From Symbiodinium natans (taxonomy: Eukaryota; Sar; Dinophyceae; Suessiales; Symbiodiniaceae), in contig CAJNDS010002650.1 of assembly GCA_905221605.1 (NCBI GenBank), positions 264,888 to 328,887 of the forward strand: a stretch of 64,000 bases of DNA, given 5' to 3'. Of the stretch, positions 11,670 to 24,485 are shown piece after piece (position 1 is the stretch's first letter; each line of letters begins with the position of its first letter). Below the pieces are notes generated by a model. That model made no database searches. It was not told the origin of the DNA and saw only the letters and a list, made by a program, of their open reading frames with translations. Made by a program: the position numbers and the translations under genes.

Positions 11670-14600
11670 TTTCGATGCAAATGAGGCCCGTGTTGAGATT
11701 GAGTGATGACTTCCATGCTGTGCTGCACCCGGCGGCCAGGAAATGGCTTGCACCAAGTCGCAAAGAGCTTATTTGACACGTTTGACCCGACAATGTCTTG
11801 TGTGAAGGGTCACAGTGCAGTGTGAGGTCCCTTCTTCAACGCGCCACAGCAACCTCCTTGGCAACGGCATGCCTCTAAGATGTGGCTTGCAGCACCGTCT
11901 CCATACAAGAACAACTCAACGGCAAAGAGAGAAATAGAGAGAGTGCAGTGATCTTGGCTCCAGCCAGAACCCGCCCTGAGCTTGGGCCGCGTGTTTTTTT
12001 GCCATTGGCAGGTGAATTGTTGGTGGCATCTGTGATCGTTCCAGCCATAGAAAGACAGCCTACTTCCCTCGACGAAGAGGTAAGCTGCAAACAAAACCTT
12101 TGCCGGCGATTCCCCAGTGTCTGTTACAGTCAAAAGTAGAAAAAACTGGCTGTTCGCCTCGGCGCGGCCTGCACCTTCTCAGGAATCCGTAAAGGTCCAA
12201 TGTCCGCAGATGCAGAGGAGGCCCCTGTGGCCAAGGCATCTTAGGCCTCAAACTGCAACTGCACCTTGCGCCGCTGGGCCCACAGCCACGTTCTGACTCC
12301 ATGAGCTCAAAAGCCCACTAGCTAGCTCCCGAACCTTCTCCTCAATAACAGGGCGTCCAAAGAACAGCCGCAGGGGAGGTCTATAGGGTCAGAGGGTTCA
12401 GAAGGGGGTCGTGAGGAGATGTGAGGAGGTCCATAGGAATTCGAGTCTGCGGGGTCCTTTGTGCGGAACCTGACGGTCCGAAGTTGAGCTGACCGTTCGG
12501 GCCTCTTCACGTCCTCATGGGCCCTTTCTAAGCGGTACGAGGGCATTCTTATGCCTTCCAGGCAATAAGAGAAAACATGCACATCCATGCCTTGTCATAG
12601 CTGCTCAATCGGTTCTTCGCTGCCTCGTTTGAAGGCGTTTCCATCACCATCCTCCCAGCCCAGAGTAACCCATACAAAGGTGTCGTTCTGCAATATTCGT
12701 CACATATCTCAATCCCCGGCAGTTCAGATCCAGCATGGAAGAACGGGCCATTGCACGGCACTTCAACCAAGCGTACTTACTTCCAGTACCCTTGGAAGCC
12801 TTGGCATGTCGTATTGATCCCAGGCTCACACCTGGCGTTCTGCGCTATGTTTGTTGGCACTTGGCACCAAGACGATGCAGTCCAGGTTGCCTACGGGCAG
12901 GTCCTCCGAGGGTAGGACGCAAAGCCCCTCTTCCTCCTGAGCCGTCCGACTTTTTCCCCAGAAGGACCCCAAAATGCCCAAAATGAACTTGATTTGAGCC
13001 TTCACGCTCAACGACCTGTTTCGCCGAGCCTTCATGCACTTTTTCAGAGAAGTAACTGGCTTCTGTCTTGGCCGCTGCTTCTGCTGTTGCTTCACATTGC
13101 CTCGGGCCCCACGATCCGATACATTCCTGCCGAGGACACTCAGGTTGGCGAGTACATCTGCCAGTTGACCTAGCCTGGTTGATGTTGATGCACCACCTAT
13201 CCACTCGGCATTTGCTCACGTAGCCAGCTGCAGTGAAACTCGTGGTCCTTTGCAAGCCAAGACCCCCCCCTCATCTCCACTCAAGACTGAAAATCGCTGC
13301 TGCGCGCGCTTGCCCAATCATCTTAGAGACATGGTGCTTGTGATTCATATTTCTTGGAAAGAGTTCGTTTAGTCATCTTAGGGAGGCGCTCAACAAGAAG
13401 GGTGATGCAGCATGGAATTGTGGCATGCAGAAAGTACATCAGAACTCGAAGGCCCGTTTGAGCGAAAATCCGAGGCAGTCCCAAGGATGCCCAATGTAAT
13501 CACTGGGGGTGGAGGATCGAAGACGCCCATCGCTCCCCAAAACGAAAGCCGAAAATGGTTGAAAGATCAGAGTGTTGATCGCGATGGTCGCGGTCGTGGC
13601 GGTCTTGCGCCGAGCGGCCCTTCTACCCCAAACCAACACATCAAGCAACGACGAGAGAGGGCATCCTCGAACGAGCCTTTCTGTGCGCAGATCAGTCGGG
13701 GTCGGGGGTAACTCAAGGGTCAGTCAAATTTCATAAATTCAAAATACCAAGATCGTCCAGTCAATGACGTACTGAAGGCTCTGGCCGGAGAGTTGCTAGG
13801 TCAAAGTTGTGGACTGCTACTAGCACGAGCGTATAAGAGCGTTTGCAGGACAAGCTCTCATCAAAATCATTCCCTGAACAATTTTGAAGGTTTGTTGGTT
13901 TATGTTGGCATTGATTGCACGGAGTGGGGCATGGGCACACCGCCAGGCAGTGCCTCAAGCCCATCTCAAGCCCCGATAGAGCCCGATTATTTGCGGCATG
14001 CTGCCCGGCACTTGAGTGATCATCGGTGGCCACTGCCGGTCTGATCCGGGAGTGCGCCCCGCATGTCTGAGTCTGGGAGCGGGTCTGCAGGGGCGGTGGT
14101 GGGCGCAATGACCATCTGCGGGTTGGAGCTCCCGGAATCATCTCTGTGGGGTGGGGTGGGCTACGTTTGCCGGATGGTCCAGAAGTGTTCCTCATCTGGC
14201 AATCTCACACCGAGCGCTGCGAGGATGAGCGGGTGCTGCAGGTGTGCAGCATACATCCTCTAAGGGTGGAGACGGAAGTCGGGAAACAACAGAACAGAAC
14301 CCCAGTACGGAAATAAGGCTGCTTTCGCAGCACTGCCGGGTTTCAACACCGCCTACAGAGGTTGCAACGCCATTCCGCCGACTTCTTGCGGTCCGCATCT
14401 TGGACATCATGCCAAAGGTTCCAGCTCATTTCAACGACATCAAACAGGACAACCTCTGTTATGGGATGTATGTCAAACATGGTGCTGCCCAAGGCCAGAG
14501 GAGGAGCATGAATTCGGACTGTGAACCTGCTCACTGGGCCAGGCCACCAGGATCCACTGTGCATTGCTGTTTGCGCTTTCCATGTTGGACTGACTTATCT

Positions 14601-16365
14601 GAACTCCTTCGTATCCGTATCGTATGCATCTCCGGGCTGAGCCTGAGCATGACGACTTTCTGCTTAATTAAGTCGCAGGGGTTCCATTCCAGGCACCCTA
14701 CCGTCAAATTGTGGATATGTGTAAATCTTGTGAGCTCATGGAACTCCTGTAGAATTCGGAAGTGTTCAATTAGTTTTTTATCTGGCAGAACGAACCGAGC
14801 CCCGCGCACTGGCGCAAAATGGCTGCAAAGAGTTGTTTGTTCTTGCCATTGGTAAAATTAGCCGAACATTCGCACAGCAACGCCAGCGCAAATCAGCATG
14901 GATGAAGGCTTCGCACTTGATTCCACACGTTCCGCACATGAATTCTGCTGTTTTATATCAGGTCATCAGAAGGCCTATATAGAGAGACCTTTGGAGACAA
15001 CTGATGGCTTGGCTTACTGAGGAATGGGTCTAGGTGGTGGGAGGAAGCTGCACTGGGCTTCCGCAATCAATGACAACACAACCTCAGCCAATTGCAAGTT
15101 CAAGTGCATGACGGCTATCGCAGCAGACCTTGTGGGTGCAACGCAAGCCGAAAGACGTTGGTTGCTTTCTCGGCGGCGTCTGTATGTCACATGAGCCACC
15201 GTTGCATCGGCCCGAACTGAACGTGGCCGCTGCATTTGTCCCGTCCCAGGTTTTGGCCTTGTCGGGTTTACAGCTCCTGGTTTAATAAAGTTTAGGCCGT
15301 TTAGGCCCCAAACGGCAGGAAACCTCTTCGAAGGTTTCTTGGGGCCTTCGCAACATCAGGACGGCCACGCATGACATGCAAGGCTGATGCAATATGTTTT
15401 GCGCTTGTAGGGTTTTAGGGGTTAAAAGCTACTGGTGCACTCCCACACTTTCAATCTCGAAAGTCTTCGGGAATAGGATGCCCACCCTAAACCCTGTAAC
15501 CACGAAGCCCCTCAGAATCACCTCCGGGTGGAACAGACGGTGAACAGACGGTGTGGTCCTCGTGCGCATTAGGGCTAATCATTAGGGGTCTTTCTTGCGC
15601 GCCTTGTTGTTCTACAAATAATTTTTCAGCTGGGCAAGGTTGGCTTTGCACTAGCTAGATTCAAAAAAGTACCCGCAGTGTGCTCCACAGATTCGGGCGA
15701 CGGTCTGAGCATGTTCCACAACAGCTTGCCGTTTGCTCTTTGAAATTATCGAGAGGTCTCCCATGAAGACACCTGACAGGAGGAGCCTTGGTCGAAGGGA
15801 CGGTGGAACTTCCCACCCTACTCCTAATCCTCTGAGATTGGCTGGAGGGCTCTTTTGGATTCTGGCGTCGGCCCAAGGTCCGGGCTAATAACTCTCCCCA
15901 CCGACCGCGGTGGGACGGGTTCGCAGTATAGCAGAGGTTTGAATGGCTTCGGAATTCGTGCCTCGGTGGCTTGAAGTGATAGCAGCTTTCACTTCAGGCT
16001 ATGGAGTGCACCTTCACAATGAGAATCTCCCTCTCTCTCTCTCTCTCTCTTGCTCAGCTTCTTCCTTGCCAGTGCTGCAGCCCTTTCAGAAGAGATTGTC
16101 GACACCCACATCCCCAGCAGCCCCAAACCATACCTTGAGGCCTATACGTAGACTTGTGCGAGCATTGGTGTTTCAGATTGGGTGAGGCCATTCTCCTGAC
16201 CTTAGCTGTGCTGTTGGTGGTCGCGCTGACCTTACATGCCGCCTGCAGGAGCGCATGAGATGTTTCCGCTCAGGGTTGCTTGCTGTGCACACCTATTCAA
16301 GGCATCGGCCCCATGCATGACCAGGAGCCATCTGTCGGCCCAAACACACCACGAGGTGGCTTCTA
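11670..16365. other. No supported gene
   Basis: About 4.7 kb with no recognisable family on either strand. ORFs of up to 203 codons (for example + strand 14244-14855) have composition and boundaries expected by chance in ~52% GC DNA. Telomere-like words occur around 15410-15500, and a (CT)n tract at about 16028-16051. Parts may be introns or untranslated regions. Confidence 0.4.
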
Positions 16366-16393
16366 CTAATTTGTAGCAACCGTTGCAGCAATA
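16366..16393 (+). promoter_or_regulatory. Possible trans-splice/leader acceptor upstream of the Gly-rich gene
   Basis: A pyrimidine-rich TTCTACTAATTTGTAG is followed by CAACCGTTGCAG five bases before the ATG at 16394. If the organism adds a spliced leader, either AG could be the acceptor. This is inference; no leader sequence is encoded here. Confidence 0.3.
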
Positions 16394-18382
16394 ATGAAGT
16401 GGGCGTTCTTCGTCTTTGCCACATTGGTGGAATGGTCTCTTGCTGTCAACATGGCTGAAGATGCCTCCAACTCGCTAAACTCCACATGGTTTGTGCCTTG
16501 CACGGGCAAGCTCATTGGCAACTCGCCTTATGACTGCGAGAAGCAGTCTTTGGATGATTGCGCGTCTTCGTACACCTCCACTGGAGTACCAGGTTTTCCT
16601 ACGATGCAATGGTCCGCAGGCGAGCGGAAGTTCATGCAATGCACGATCAGTGGCGTCAAATGCGCGGCAACGCTGCCCTACTGCTCTACTGTGGGGGAGT
16701 TGGTCGTGGATTACCTGATCGTGGGCGGCGGTGGTGGTGCTGGCTCGGGCGGTGGAGGAGCGGGCGGCGTTTTGAAGGGCACGCAGCCGATCAAAGTGGG
16801 TGAGGCCTTGAGCGTCCTGGTGGGAGCTGGCGGAAATGGCGGCGGTGGTGGAGGAAGGTATGCGACTACAAATGTTCCCACAAATGGTGGCGACTCAAAG
16901 CTCGGCAAGGTCGTGGCCAAGGGGGGAGCCGCCGGAGGTTACAAGGCCAGGCAGACGGCACCCAGCGGAGCATCTGGCGGCGGAAGTGCCTTTGACTCCC
17001 CATCAGTCACCGTTGCCTCAGGCACCAAAGGTCAAGGGCATTCCGGAGGCAAGTCCTTCAAATCCGGTTATGGCGGAGGAGGCGGAGGTGGTGGTGCTGG
17101 CGAAGCTGGCCACAACCCCAGTGGCACATATCGTGGCGGCAAAGGCGGCGACGGGATCTCTTCGGACATTACTGGCAGCACCAAGTTTTACGGTGGAGGC
17201 GGCGGTGCCGGACTCAATGGACATGGCGCAAAGTCGTATCCAGACCTTGTTGCGCTGGGTGGCAAAGGCGGTGGAGGCCGTGGAAGCGACTTTGTTTGCG
17301 ATCCCGAGAACCAGTACTGGAAATTCACTGGCACGAATGGTGAGCCCAACACTGGAGGTGGAGGTGGTGGCGGAGATCCTGAGACCCGCATGGCCGGCAC
17401 AGGTGGCTCCGGAGTTGTCATCGTGCGCTATACGTCTCCTACGCCAATTCTTTCTGGTGGCACAGTGACGGAAGCCGGAGGCTTCCAAATCCACACCTTC
17501 GCGACTCCGGGAGAGGACGACTTGTCCTGGATGAAAGCAGGCAACATTTTGATTGATTTCCTGATCGTGGCCGGGGGTGGCGGTGCCGGCTCTGGAGGTG
17601 GTGGCGGCGGAGGGGTTATCATGGGCTCGAAGATGATCCATAAGGGGACCGAGTGGACTGTGAAAGTCGGCGGTGGCGGCAAAGCTGGCCAGGGCGGGGG
17701 CGTAGAAAGAGATCCTAGCAAGCCCGCGACAAAAGGAGAAGACTCCATGCTGGGAAGCTTGGTCGCCATTGGCGGAGGAAAGGGTGCCGATTACACTCGC
17801 ACTCCTGGCGGTGGCGGATCAGGTGGTGGTGGTGGATTCGATCAAAACCACCAGTCTTCCGCTCCTGGGACTCCCGGTCAAGGCTTCCATGGAGGCCTCA
17901 CAAACCAGAGAGGCTATGGGGCTGCGGGTGGCGGGGGTGGTGCCGGCGAACCCGGGGGGTCCGCCCCAAAGAAGCACTATGGTGGCAAGGGAGGGGATGG
18001 CGTGTCCTCAGACATCACAGGCGCTCTGAAGTGGTACGGAGGAGGCGGAGGTGGGGGTGTGAACCACAATGGTGACATCCTCATCGCCGGTGGTGGTGGA
18101 GCTGGTGGCAAGGGCGGCGGAGGCAGGGGCGGCGACTTCGGGGCGAAAGCACATAGCGCCTCCAAAGCAAGGTTCACGGGAACTGATGGAGAGGCGAACA
18201 CCGGAGGTGGCGGTGGTGGGACCGATCCGGAAAGCACGGTGGCTGGGAAGGGTGGCTCGGGCATCGTCATCATCCGATACAAAAGCGCACAGCCTTTGAT
18301 GACAGGCGGCACCATGAGTTCGTCGGGCGGATATCAGATTCACACCTTTGACACTGTCGGCACCAGCACCTTGAAGTACTAG
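16394..18382 (+). CDS. Secreted Gly-rich repeat protein, 662 aa, single exon
   Basis: The ORF starts with a hydrophobic signal peptide (residues 1 to about 18, MKWAFFVFATLVEWSLAVN). A Cys-rich segment follows with six Cys (C36, C48, C56, C83, C90, C97), probably three disulfides. Two tandem Gly-rich domains follow: about 105-346 (starts DYLIVGGGGGAG, ends GGSGVVIVRY) and about 387-629 (starts DFLIVAGGGGAG, ends GGSGIVIIRY). A linker resembling LSGGTVTEAGGFQIHTF follows domain 1, and a similar tail (TGGTMSSSGGYQIHTF) ends the protein. This is the Gly-rich domain architecture found in some phage tail proteins and in many algal extracellular proteins. A surface or matrix role is inferred. The uninterrupted 2-kb frame contrasts with the tiny exons nearby. 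Antisense Pro-rich ORFs are shadows. Confidence 0.88.
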   Translation: MKWAFFVFATLVEWSLAVNMAEDASNSLNSTWFVPCTGKLIGNSPYDCEKQSLDDCASSYTSTGVPGFPTMQWSAGERKFMQCTISGVKCAATLPYCSTVGELVVDYLIVGGGGGAGSGGGGAGGVLKGTQPIKVGEALSVLVGAGGNGGGGGGRYATTNVPTNGGDSKLGKVVAKGGAAGGYKARQTAPSGASGGGSAFDSPSVTVASGTKGQGHSGGKSFKSGYGGGGGGGGAGEAGHNPSGTYRGGKGGDGISSDITGSTKFYGGGGGAGLNGHGAKSYPDLVALGGKGGGGRGSDFVCDPENQYWKFTGTNGEPNTGGGGGGGDPETRMAGTGGSGVVIVRYTSPTPILSGGTVTEAGGFQIHTFATPGEDDLSWMKAGNILIDFLIVAGGGGAGSGGGGGGGVIMGSKMIHKGTEWTVKVGGGGKAGQGGGVERDPSKPATKGEDSMLGSLVAIGGGKGADYTRTPGGGGSGGGGGFDQNHQSSAPGTPGQGFHGGLTNQRGYGAAGGGGGAGEPGGSAPKKHYGGKGGDGVSSDITGALKWYGGGGGGGVNHNGDILIAGGGGAGGKGGGGRGGDFGAKAHSASKARFTGTDGEANTGGGGGGTDPESTVAGKGGSGIVIIRYKSAQPLMTGGTMSSSGGYQIHTFDTVGTSTLKY

Positions 18383-21300
18383 TGGCGGTCGTCGCCACAG
18401 TCAGTGACACAATTGATCCACCAAGGGGTGTTTCACCCAAGCTTGGCATCGAACAAAAACCGAAGCTCAAAAGCCCCGACAAATTACCCCCGCCTCCCCC
18501 CCCCCCCAAAAAAAAAAGCACACACACACACACACAAAATTCTCCCCACCCAAAATTGGCCAAGGTCCTCATCGTCATCATCCGGCACCTCTTTTTTTTC
18601 TTGGCAGTGCGTTTGGGGTTTTGCGATTCAGAGGCACAGTAGAGGAGCATCGAGCCTTGTTGGGAAGATCCATTCTCAGACCCGCAAAGAGCACAATGGG
18701 CCCAATGGGCCCAAGGTCCATAGGCTCTCGTGGCTTCCATTCGCCTACTAGATCGGCGGTCGGGTCTGCAAATGGTTCAGGGAGTTTAGGTAGTCTGGAG
18801 AGCTTGATTGAGGGAGCTTAAGGGAGGGTTTAGGTTCAGAAGACCTCTGGAACAAGAGGGGGCTGCACGGAAGCCGTCTAAGCTGCAGGGCGAAGGGATG
18901 GGCAGCCTGACCAGCTGCACCGCGTCCCATCCGCACGCTTGTTGGGCTGTTGGGGGTTTAGGGTTTTCGGGTTTGGGGATTTTGGGGTTTTGAGGAGTAG
19001 GGTTTTGGGGTGTTGGGTTTAGGGTTTGTGGGTTTGATGGGGGGGTGTGGGTGCAAGGATCCTGTACCCACAACTGCCTGCCTACCGCACACAATCGGCC
19101 CAAAGAAGGGTTTTGGGGTTTTTGGGCTTGGAGAAGGATGGGATACTGGGGTTTCCGTCAGCCACCCACCGTAGCTCGGGTCAAACGCTACTCGGGACGT
19201 GTAGGCCGTGTCGGCGAAGGCATGGACGCATCACAGGAGGATGAGCCTGCTCAGCTCCTGGAGTTATGGCTCGGTTTTGAGTGGTTGTTGGCCAAGTTTG
19301 CCGGGGCCGTTTCACGTCATTCCTCTGCAAAATTTATTTCCTGAGGAGCCTGTGCCAGGCAAACTTTTGTTGTGGAACTATCTTTTTGTTGGGGTCTGCA
19401 TGGGTCTGTCCGCAGGGATTCATGAGGTGATGCCGTGTCTGTATAGTATGTTAGTGTACGAGGCTCGCAGAATATTTGGCTGGGTGTGGGTGATGGTGAA
19501 CGTAGCGGAAATGACTGTGCAGTGCTGTACTGTCGGTACTGTTGTTGCGCCTGGTGTTTTGAAACCAGCAACAAAAGTGCAGGTAGCACACTGGATCGTC
19601 CACAAAGAGCCCTATGAAGACTCAGGCTTGCGCCTGGCGGCGACCTATCATATAAGAAAACCTGAACGTCATTACATCTCACAAATGCATGGTTCGCGGA
19701 ATGCAGGTGGTTGCGCACAAATCGGCTCGAGTTCATTCATGTGATGATCTCGGGGGTGATGAAACATCACCGCACCTGACTGACACCTGAAGTTGCATGT
19801 CGATGTTGTTACTGCATGCTGCCTGTCCTCGCTTGGCGTGTTGGCATGATTGGTACGGATGTGTAAAACCTGCTGACCACACCTCATCCGTCTCCTCCGC
19901 AACTGGTGGCACCACAGGCACGTCACAAAAACACGCGGCATTGCATGCTCTCTGTATTAAGTAGGTAAGAGCTGAATGGCGCGCTGTGAGTGTCCATAAA
20001 AAACAAGCATGCACATACGTACATACATACATACATACAGAAGTACATCTTCGCCTCGGCTTTCTGCCGAGAAGCGTTTGGAACAAGCGACACGGATCCG
20101 GTCTCCTTCCCCTAACCCAACCCTTCCCCCCCATGTCAATTTTGTGACGCACCCCACACACACATCCGCAAAAGCACCAGTGCACGCACACGCGCACTCA
20201 GCCACGCATATAGCGTCTGCCACACAGTACGTTGGTGCAGGTGCCTTTGCAGCCTTTTCGCAGCTTTGCATGAGCCATTGGACCATGCAAGCGAAGCATT
20301 TTCAAAAACAAGCTCACTGCGCGCCTCTTCCGAACCCGAAGCTCCTTCAAACCCTAAACCTCTCCAAGCCTGCCATAAATCCATCCTGCGATATCAAGCA
20401 AGAGCTTCCAATCAATGTCGATTTCTGGAGCTGGTGCTGCGAGAGAATCATTGACAAGCCAAATACCTCAAGACTCTTAAAGTAAATGTCCTTGTTGCCT
20501 TAGCCCAAACCGGAGCTTTGCCGTGTATTTGTCCCGCCGTGAGACCAAGGTGAAGGTATACCCCATGGCGGCCATAGCATGTCCGGCAAATTCTGCTACT
20601 GCTGTCGAGCATGAACATATGTGAACATGCCAGGTGCTGAAGCTCTGAAGGGTCAGTGCCGCGCAACCGGCGCAGGGCACTGCTGGCAGCCGGGAGTCTG
20701 ACACTTTGCCAAAAGAAGCGACGATCCTCGGTTCTGTAGCATCTAGTCTAGTGACAGGGTCGATCTAGTCTGGTCTAGTCTACTGTTGATATATAGATTC
20801 ATCTCAGATGTCGACTTCAAGCAAGGAGGTAACTGCATGCCTCCTTGTCTACAAGCCACAGACTTTGCTTGGTTTGTTTGGTCTTGTAGATGATGTTCCT
20901 CTGATGCGAGAATCGCTTGTGTTGGCGTTGGTTGGCACAATGTGCGTAGCCTTGGCTTTCGGGCTTTTGGCTTCATTAGGGTCTGGCTTCGTGCCAGGGG
21001 ACAGTTGGATGAAGGAACAAGCTTGAGCTTAAGTTTTCGGTTCAACCTTGTTTGTGCATGCTTGAATTGAGCAATTCGGCCCAACCTTGTGTGGGTGAAC
21101 AAGCTTGAACTTAACAAGTTGTCGGTTCAACCTTTTTCGGTTAAAGCTTGTTTCGGGGAACAAGTTTGAGGATTGCTGCACGTACGAACAGACAAAAGGA
21201 TGAAGCTTTCTCGGCAAGGGAGGTTTTAACAAATTCAAGGCATGCGTCCTCCAAGGAGGTTTGTTTTTTTTTTTTGGCTCTCCAGGCACCTTAACCCAAA

Positions 21301-23190
21301 CCTACTCCAGCACCTTTTAAGAATCACGAACCCATTTTGTTCCAAACCAGATTAGAACCCCAGACCTCGTTTACATTCTAAACAAGGTCAAGCCCACCCC
21401 AAACCCAGCACCGGGCCTTTTCAAGACACAAACCAACCCCAGCCCCTTCAAACACTCCCAAGTCCGATATGAAACCCCCGAGTTTTGAAACCCGATTTGA
21501 ATCCCAGACCCTGCTAAACAAGGTTCTTTCCACCCCTCATGGTCCCTGTCGTTTTGTGTAAATCGTACGTACCCTTGCCATGCCTCACACACATATCAGC
21601 AAAACAAATGTATGCAAAAACAAGAACAAGAACAAAGAGACCAACCAAATTATTGTTGAATAATTTTCGTGTTTGCTTTTGAGGATGAAGCCCTAAGCCT
21701 CAAGACAAACTACATGGAAGTTGTATCTGATACCAGTGTGAATTTACCGAACTATTTGTGGAGTAAGACTACGTTTTGCTGCCAACAATGCGCAGCTCCG
21801 GGCCTGTTGGACTCGGTGCTTTGGAGGCAGGACGTGCCCCGCACTTGGTGCTTTCCAGGTGTCGTCTATTCGTTTTCATGTCACTTTTCGAGCTACGACG
21901 AATCACTTCGGTCCAGGGTGCTCGTAGTTAGCTGTTGCTTTGCATTCGTTTGCCCGTGGCATTCCTGCAGAAGAGACGGCCATCATCTCCAGTGTCTGAA
22001 GGCTTCAGCGTATCAGTTGCTGTATGGTTATAATTCAGCACTACTTGTTGATTGTATCCAGTGGTGTGGTTGCAGTGCACGTAGAGAGGCGGGGACAAGC
22101 AATAGCCTCCGACAACCTATAGCATAACCTCGCTCCCTCCACGTCGTGGAGTTGCTTGCGGAAAGACCTCCATGCAACGCTGTGTTGGGGTTTGCATTGA
22201 GAATCCCAATCGTAGTGTTCAGGACGCATACAGGGATGATATGGGCTCCCGGGGAGCGGCAAGCAGAGCATGTGGATGGTGCGGAAGAGACAATCATCAA
22301 GCTCCCAGACAGCAAGAGTGACCGTAATAAGTGGTTGTGTCTTTGTCGTGAGGTTTCTTAAAACCGAAGCTCGAAGCCGACTTGCACAGGCCGGTGAGCT
22401 GGACACTTAGGGCCTAGGGGTGGTACGGACTGGTACCGCGACAGCGGACGGCGGCATGCGACGTGTGAGGTGGTGTGCGAGTGCGTGGCATGGGTATGCA
22501 TGGGTCCGAGTGCGGGCTGTGAGAGCGTCTGGGCAAACGTGGTTGTAGAAAGGGTTTTCTGGATGATTGCCGGAAGGTGGTGAGCCAAGTTACTTGTCGT
22601 TAACCATCTGTCGGGTTCCAGAAGCCCTGGGCCTTTTTTTGGTTCGGCCTGAAATTTCCTTCTGCGCACGAAAGTGAGGACCAACCCAAGAAAGCACCCT
22701 GCGAAAGGGGGAGTTGTTTATGATAAGCCCTAAATCCAAAACCCTAAACCCTAAACCAACATTGTAGGTTTCTGAAGGGAGGGCCTCCAGGGGTTCAGAG
22801 CTCAGTGATGTCTACCCAAACCCCTAAGCCCCGCAATTCAGCAGCAGTTCTGTGGGCCTGAATATGGCCCCTCACCTCCTTTAAATGGTTCTGAAGTATG
22901 GGCCCCTTGGGTTGTGTAGGGTATATAAGGGGTATTTCAGGGGTCCCCGTTTAGGGGCCCAAGCTAAGGGGCCATGTATAGATGGGAACCTAGCACGAAA
23001 GGCAGCTGTTCAGCTGGCCCTGCGTGCTCCGGCAAGACTGGGTTCCTGGAAGATGGGTGGGGCCGGGCCTCGCGGTTGACCGTGTTGGCGTGCCTTCCAG
23101 CGACCTGGGGACGGTTAGTGTATGTTAGTGTGGACCTCTTTCTTGGTAGCGCCCTTTGGGGAAGGAGCCCATGGCAAGACTTTTTGGGTG
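18383..23190. other. Intergenic stretch with simple repeats and telomere-like words
   Basis: At about 18490-18537 a C run, an A run and (CA)n occur together. From about 18952 to 19135 there is degenerate GGGTTT(A/T)GGG-like DNA, and (CATA)n lies at about 20017-20038. AAACCCTAAACCCTAAACC lies near 22738. GGTTCAACCTTGTTT-like words recur at 21020-21170. A + strand 152-codon ORF at 21669-22127 has no recognised family. No gene is supported. Confidence 0.45.
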
Positions 23191-23199
23191 TGTGGTTTT

Positions 23200-23460
23200 G
23201 TGTGGTGTTGCGTCGTGGTGTTGCTGCGTGTTGTTGTGTGGTGTTGCTGCGTGTTGTTGCGTTGTCATGCTGTGTGTTGTTGTGTGGTGTTGCCGCGTGT
23301 TGTTGCGTCGTGTTGTTGCGCGGCGTAGCGTTGTGTTGTTTCGTGTTGCGTTGTGTTGTTACGTCTGTTACGTCGTGTTGCTGCGTGTTGTTGCGTGTTG
23401 TTGGGTCGTGTTGTTGCGTCGTCGTGTTGTTGCTGTGTGTTGTTGTGTGGTGTTGCAAGT
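23200..23460. repeat. GTTGTTGCGTC-type tandem repeat, block 1
   Basis: Imperfect tandem copies of a roughly 11-16-bp TTGTTGCGTCGTG/TTGTTGTGTGGTG motif. Cys/Val-rich + strand and Asn/Thr/Gln-rich - strand ORFs across it are artefacts. Confidence 0.9.
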
Positions 23461-23755
23461 TGCTAGGTATGCCAAAACTCCAAACTTTAAGAGATAGGCA
23501 TGCCAAAAGTCCAAACTTCAAGAGATAGGTAAACTCCAAACTTTGAGAGATAGGTATGCCAAAACTCCAAGCGTTAAGAGATAGGTATGCCAAAACTCCA
23601 AACTTTAAGAGATAGGTCAGATAGGTATGCCAAAACTCCAAACAAACTTTAAGAGATAGGTATGCCAAAACTCCAAACGTTAAGAGGAAAGGTATGCCAA
23701 AACTCCAATCTTCAAGAGATAGGTATGCCAAACTCCCAACTTTTGTATTCAAGAG
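23461..23755. repeat. ~31-bp tandem repeat (AGATAGGTATGCCAAAACTCC core), block 1
   Basis: About nine copies of a 31-35-bp unit containing GGTATGCCAAAACTCCAAAC followed by TTTAAGAGATA, with small indels. It abuts the GTTGTTGC block on its left. Confidence 0.92.
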
Positions 23756-23789
23756 ATGAGCCTTTGTTTTGCGCGTGACAGACTCTTCA

Positions 23790-24015
23790 ATCCAGCGTTG
23801 CGTTGTGCTGTTTTGTGTTGTGTCGTGTTGTTACGTCTGGTAGTCGTGTTGCTGCGTTGCGTCGTGTTGTTGTGCTGCGTGTTGTTGCGTCGTCGTGTTG
23901 TTGCTGTGTGTTGTTGTGTGGTGCTTCTAGGTATGCCAAAACTCCAAACTTTCAAAGATAGGTATGCCAACACTCCAAACAAACTTTAAAACAACTTTAA
24001 GAGATAGGTATGCGG
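23790..24015. repeat. Second GTTGTTGC block plus second ~31-bp repeat block
   Basis: The same two repeat families recur in the same order: GTTGTTGCGTC motifs at about 23800-23925, then GGTATGCCAAAACTCC units at about 23930-24010. This indicates duplication of the compound block. Confidence 0.88.
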
Positions 24016-24169
24016 TTTAAGGTTTAGGGCTTAGGGTTTCGACTCCCACACTGGCGCACACGCTGGCGAGGCTCCGGATGATCCAAGACAGAAGCTGCAT
24101 CACATTGGAGACAGTTGAAGAAACAACGCCAGTAGAGGGGCCCCGATGGAAAGAGCCACCAGGTGGCAA

Positions 24170-24485
24170 GGATAGTTAACAGTATACACCCAACATACCC
24201 TGTGGACTGGGAGAAGCGCCATGACAAGTGTGGCTACGCATTGGCAGCCGAGGGTGCAAAGGCATACTAGGCGACCCACCATGTGGACCACGCTTCACCA
24301 GCCACTCAAGCAGGATGGTTAACAGCGCACACCCAACATACTCGGTGGACTGGAGAATCACCATGACAAAGTGTGACTACACATTGGCAGCTGAGGGCGC
24401 AACAGCATACTAGGTTCCCGACCACAGTGGCACAGCCCAAAACAGGATGGCTAACAGTATACATCCAACATCGAACCCACCAACA
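24170..24485. repeat. ~135-bp imperfect repeat, about 2.5 copies
   Basis: The word (G)TTAACAG(T/C)(A/G)(T/C)ACACCCAACATAC starts copies near 24175 and 24318, with a degenerate copy near 24452. Each of the first two is followed by GTGGACTGG, CCATGACAA and GGCAGC(C/T)GAGGG(T/C)GCAA. No coding support. Confidence 0.75.

Noticed and set aside
14244-14855. 203-codon + strand ORF
   Set aside because: No domain, low-complexity or splice support, and comparable open frames run antisense; treated as chance.
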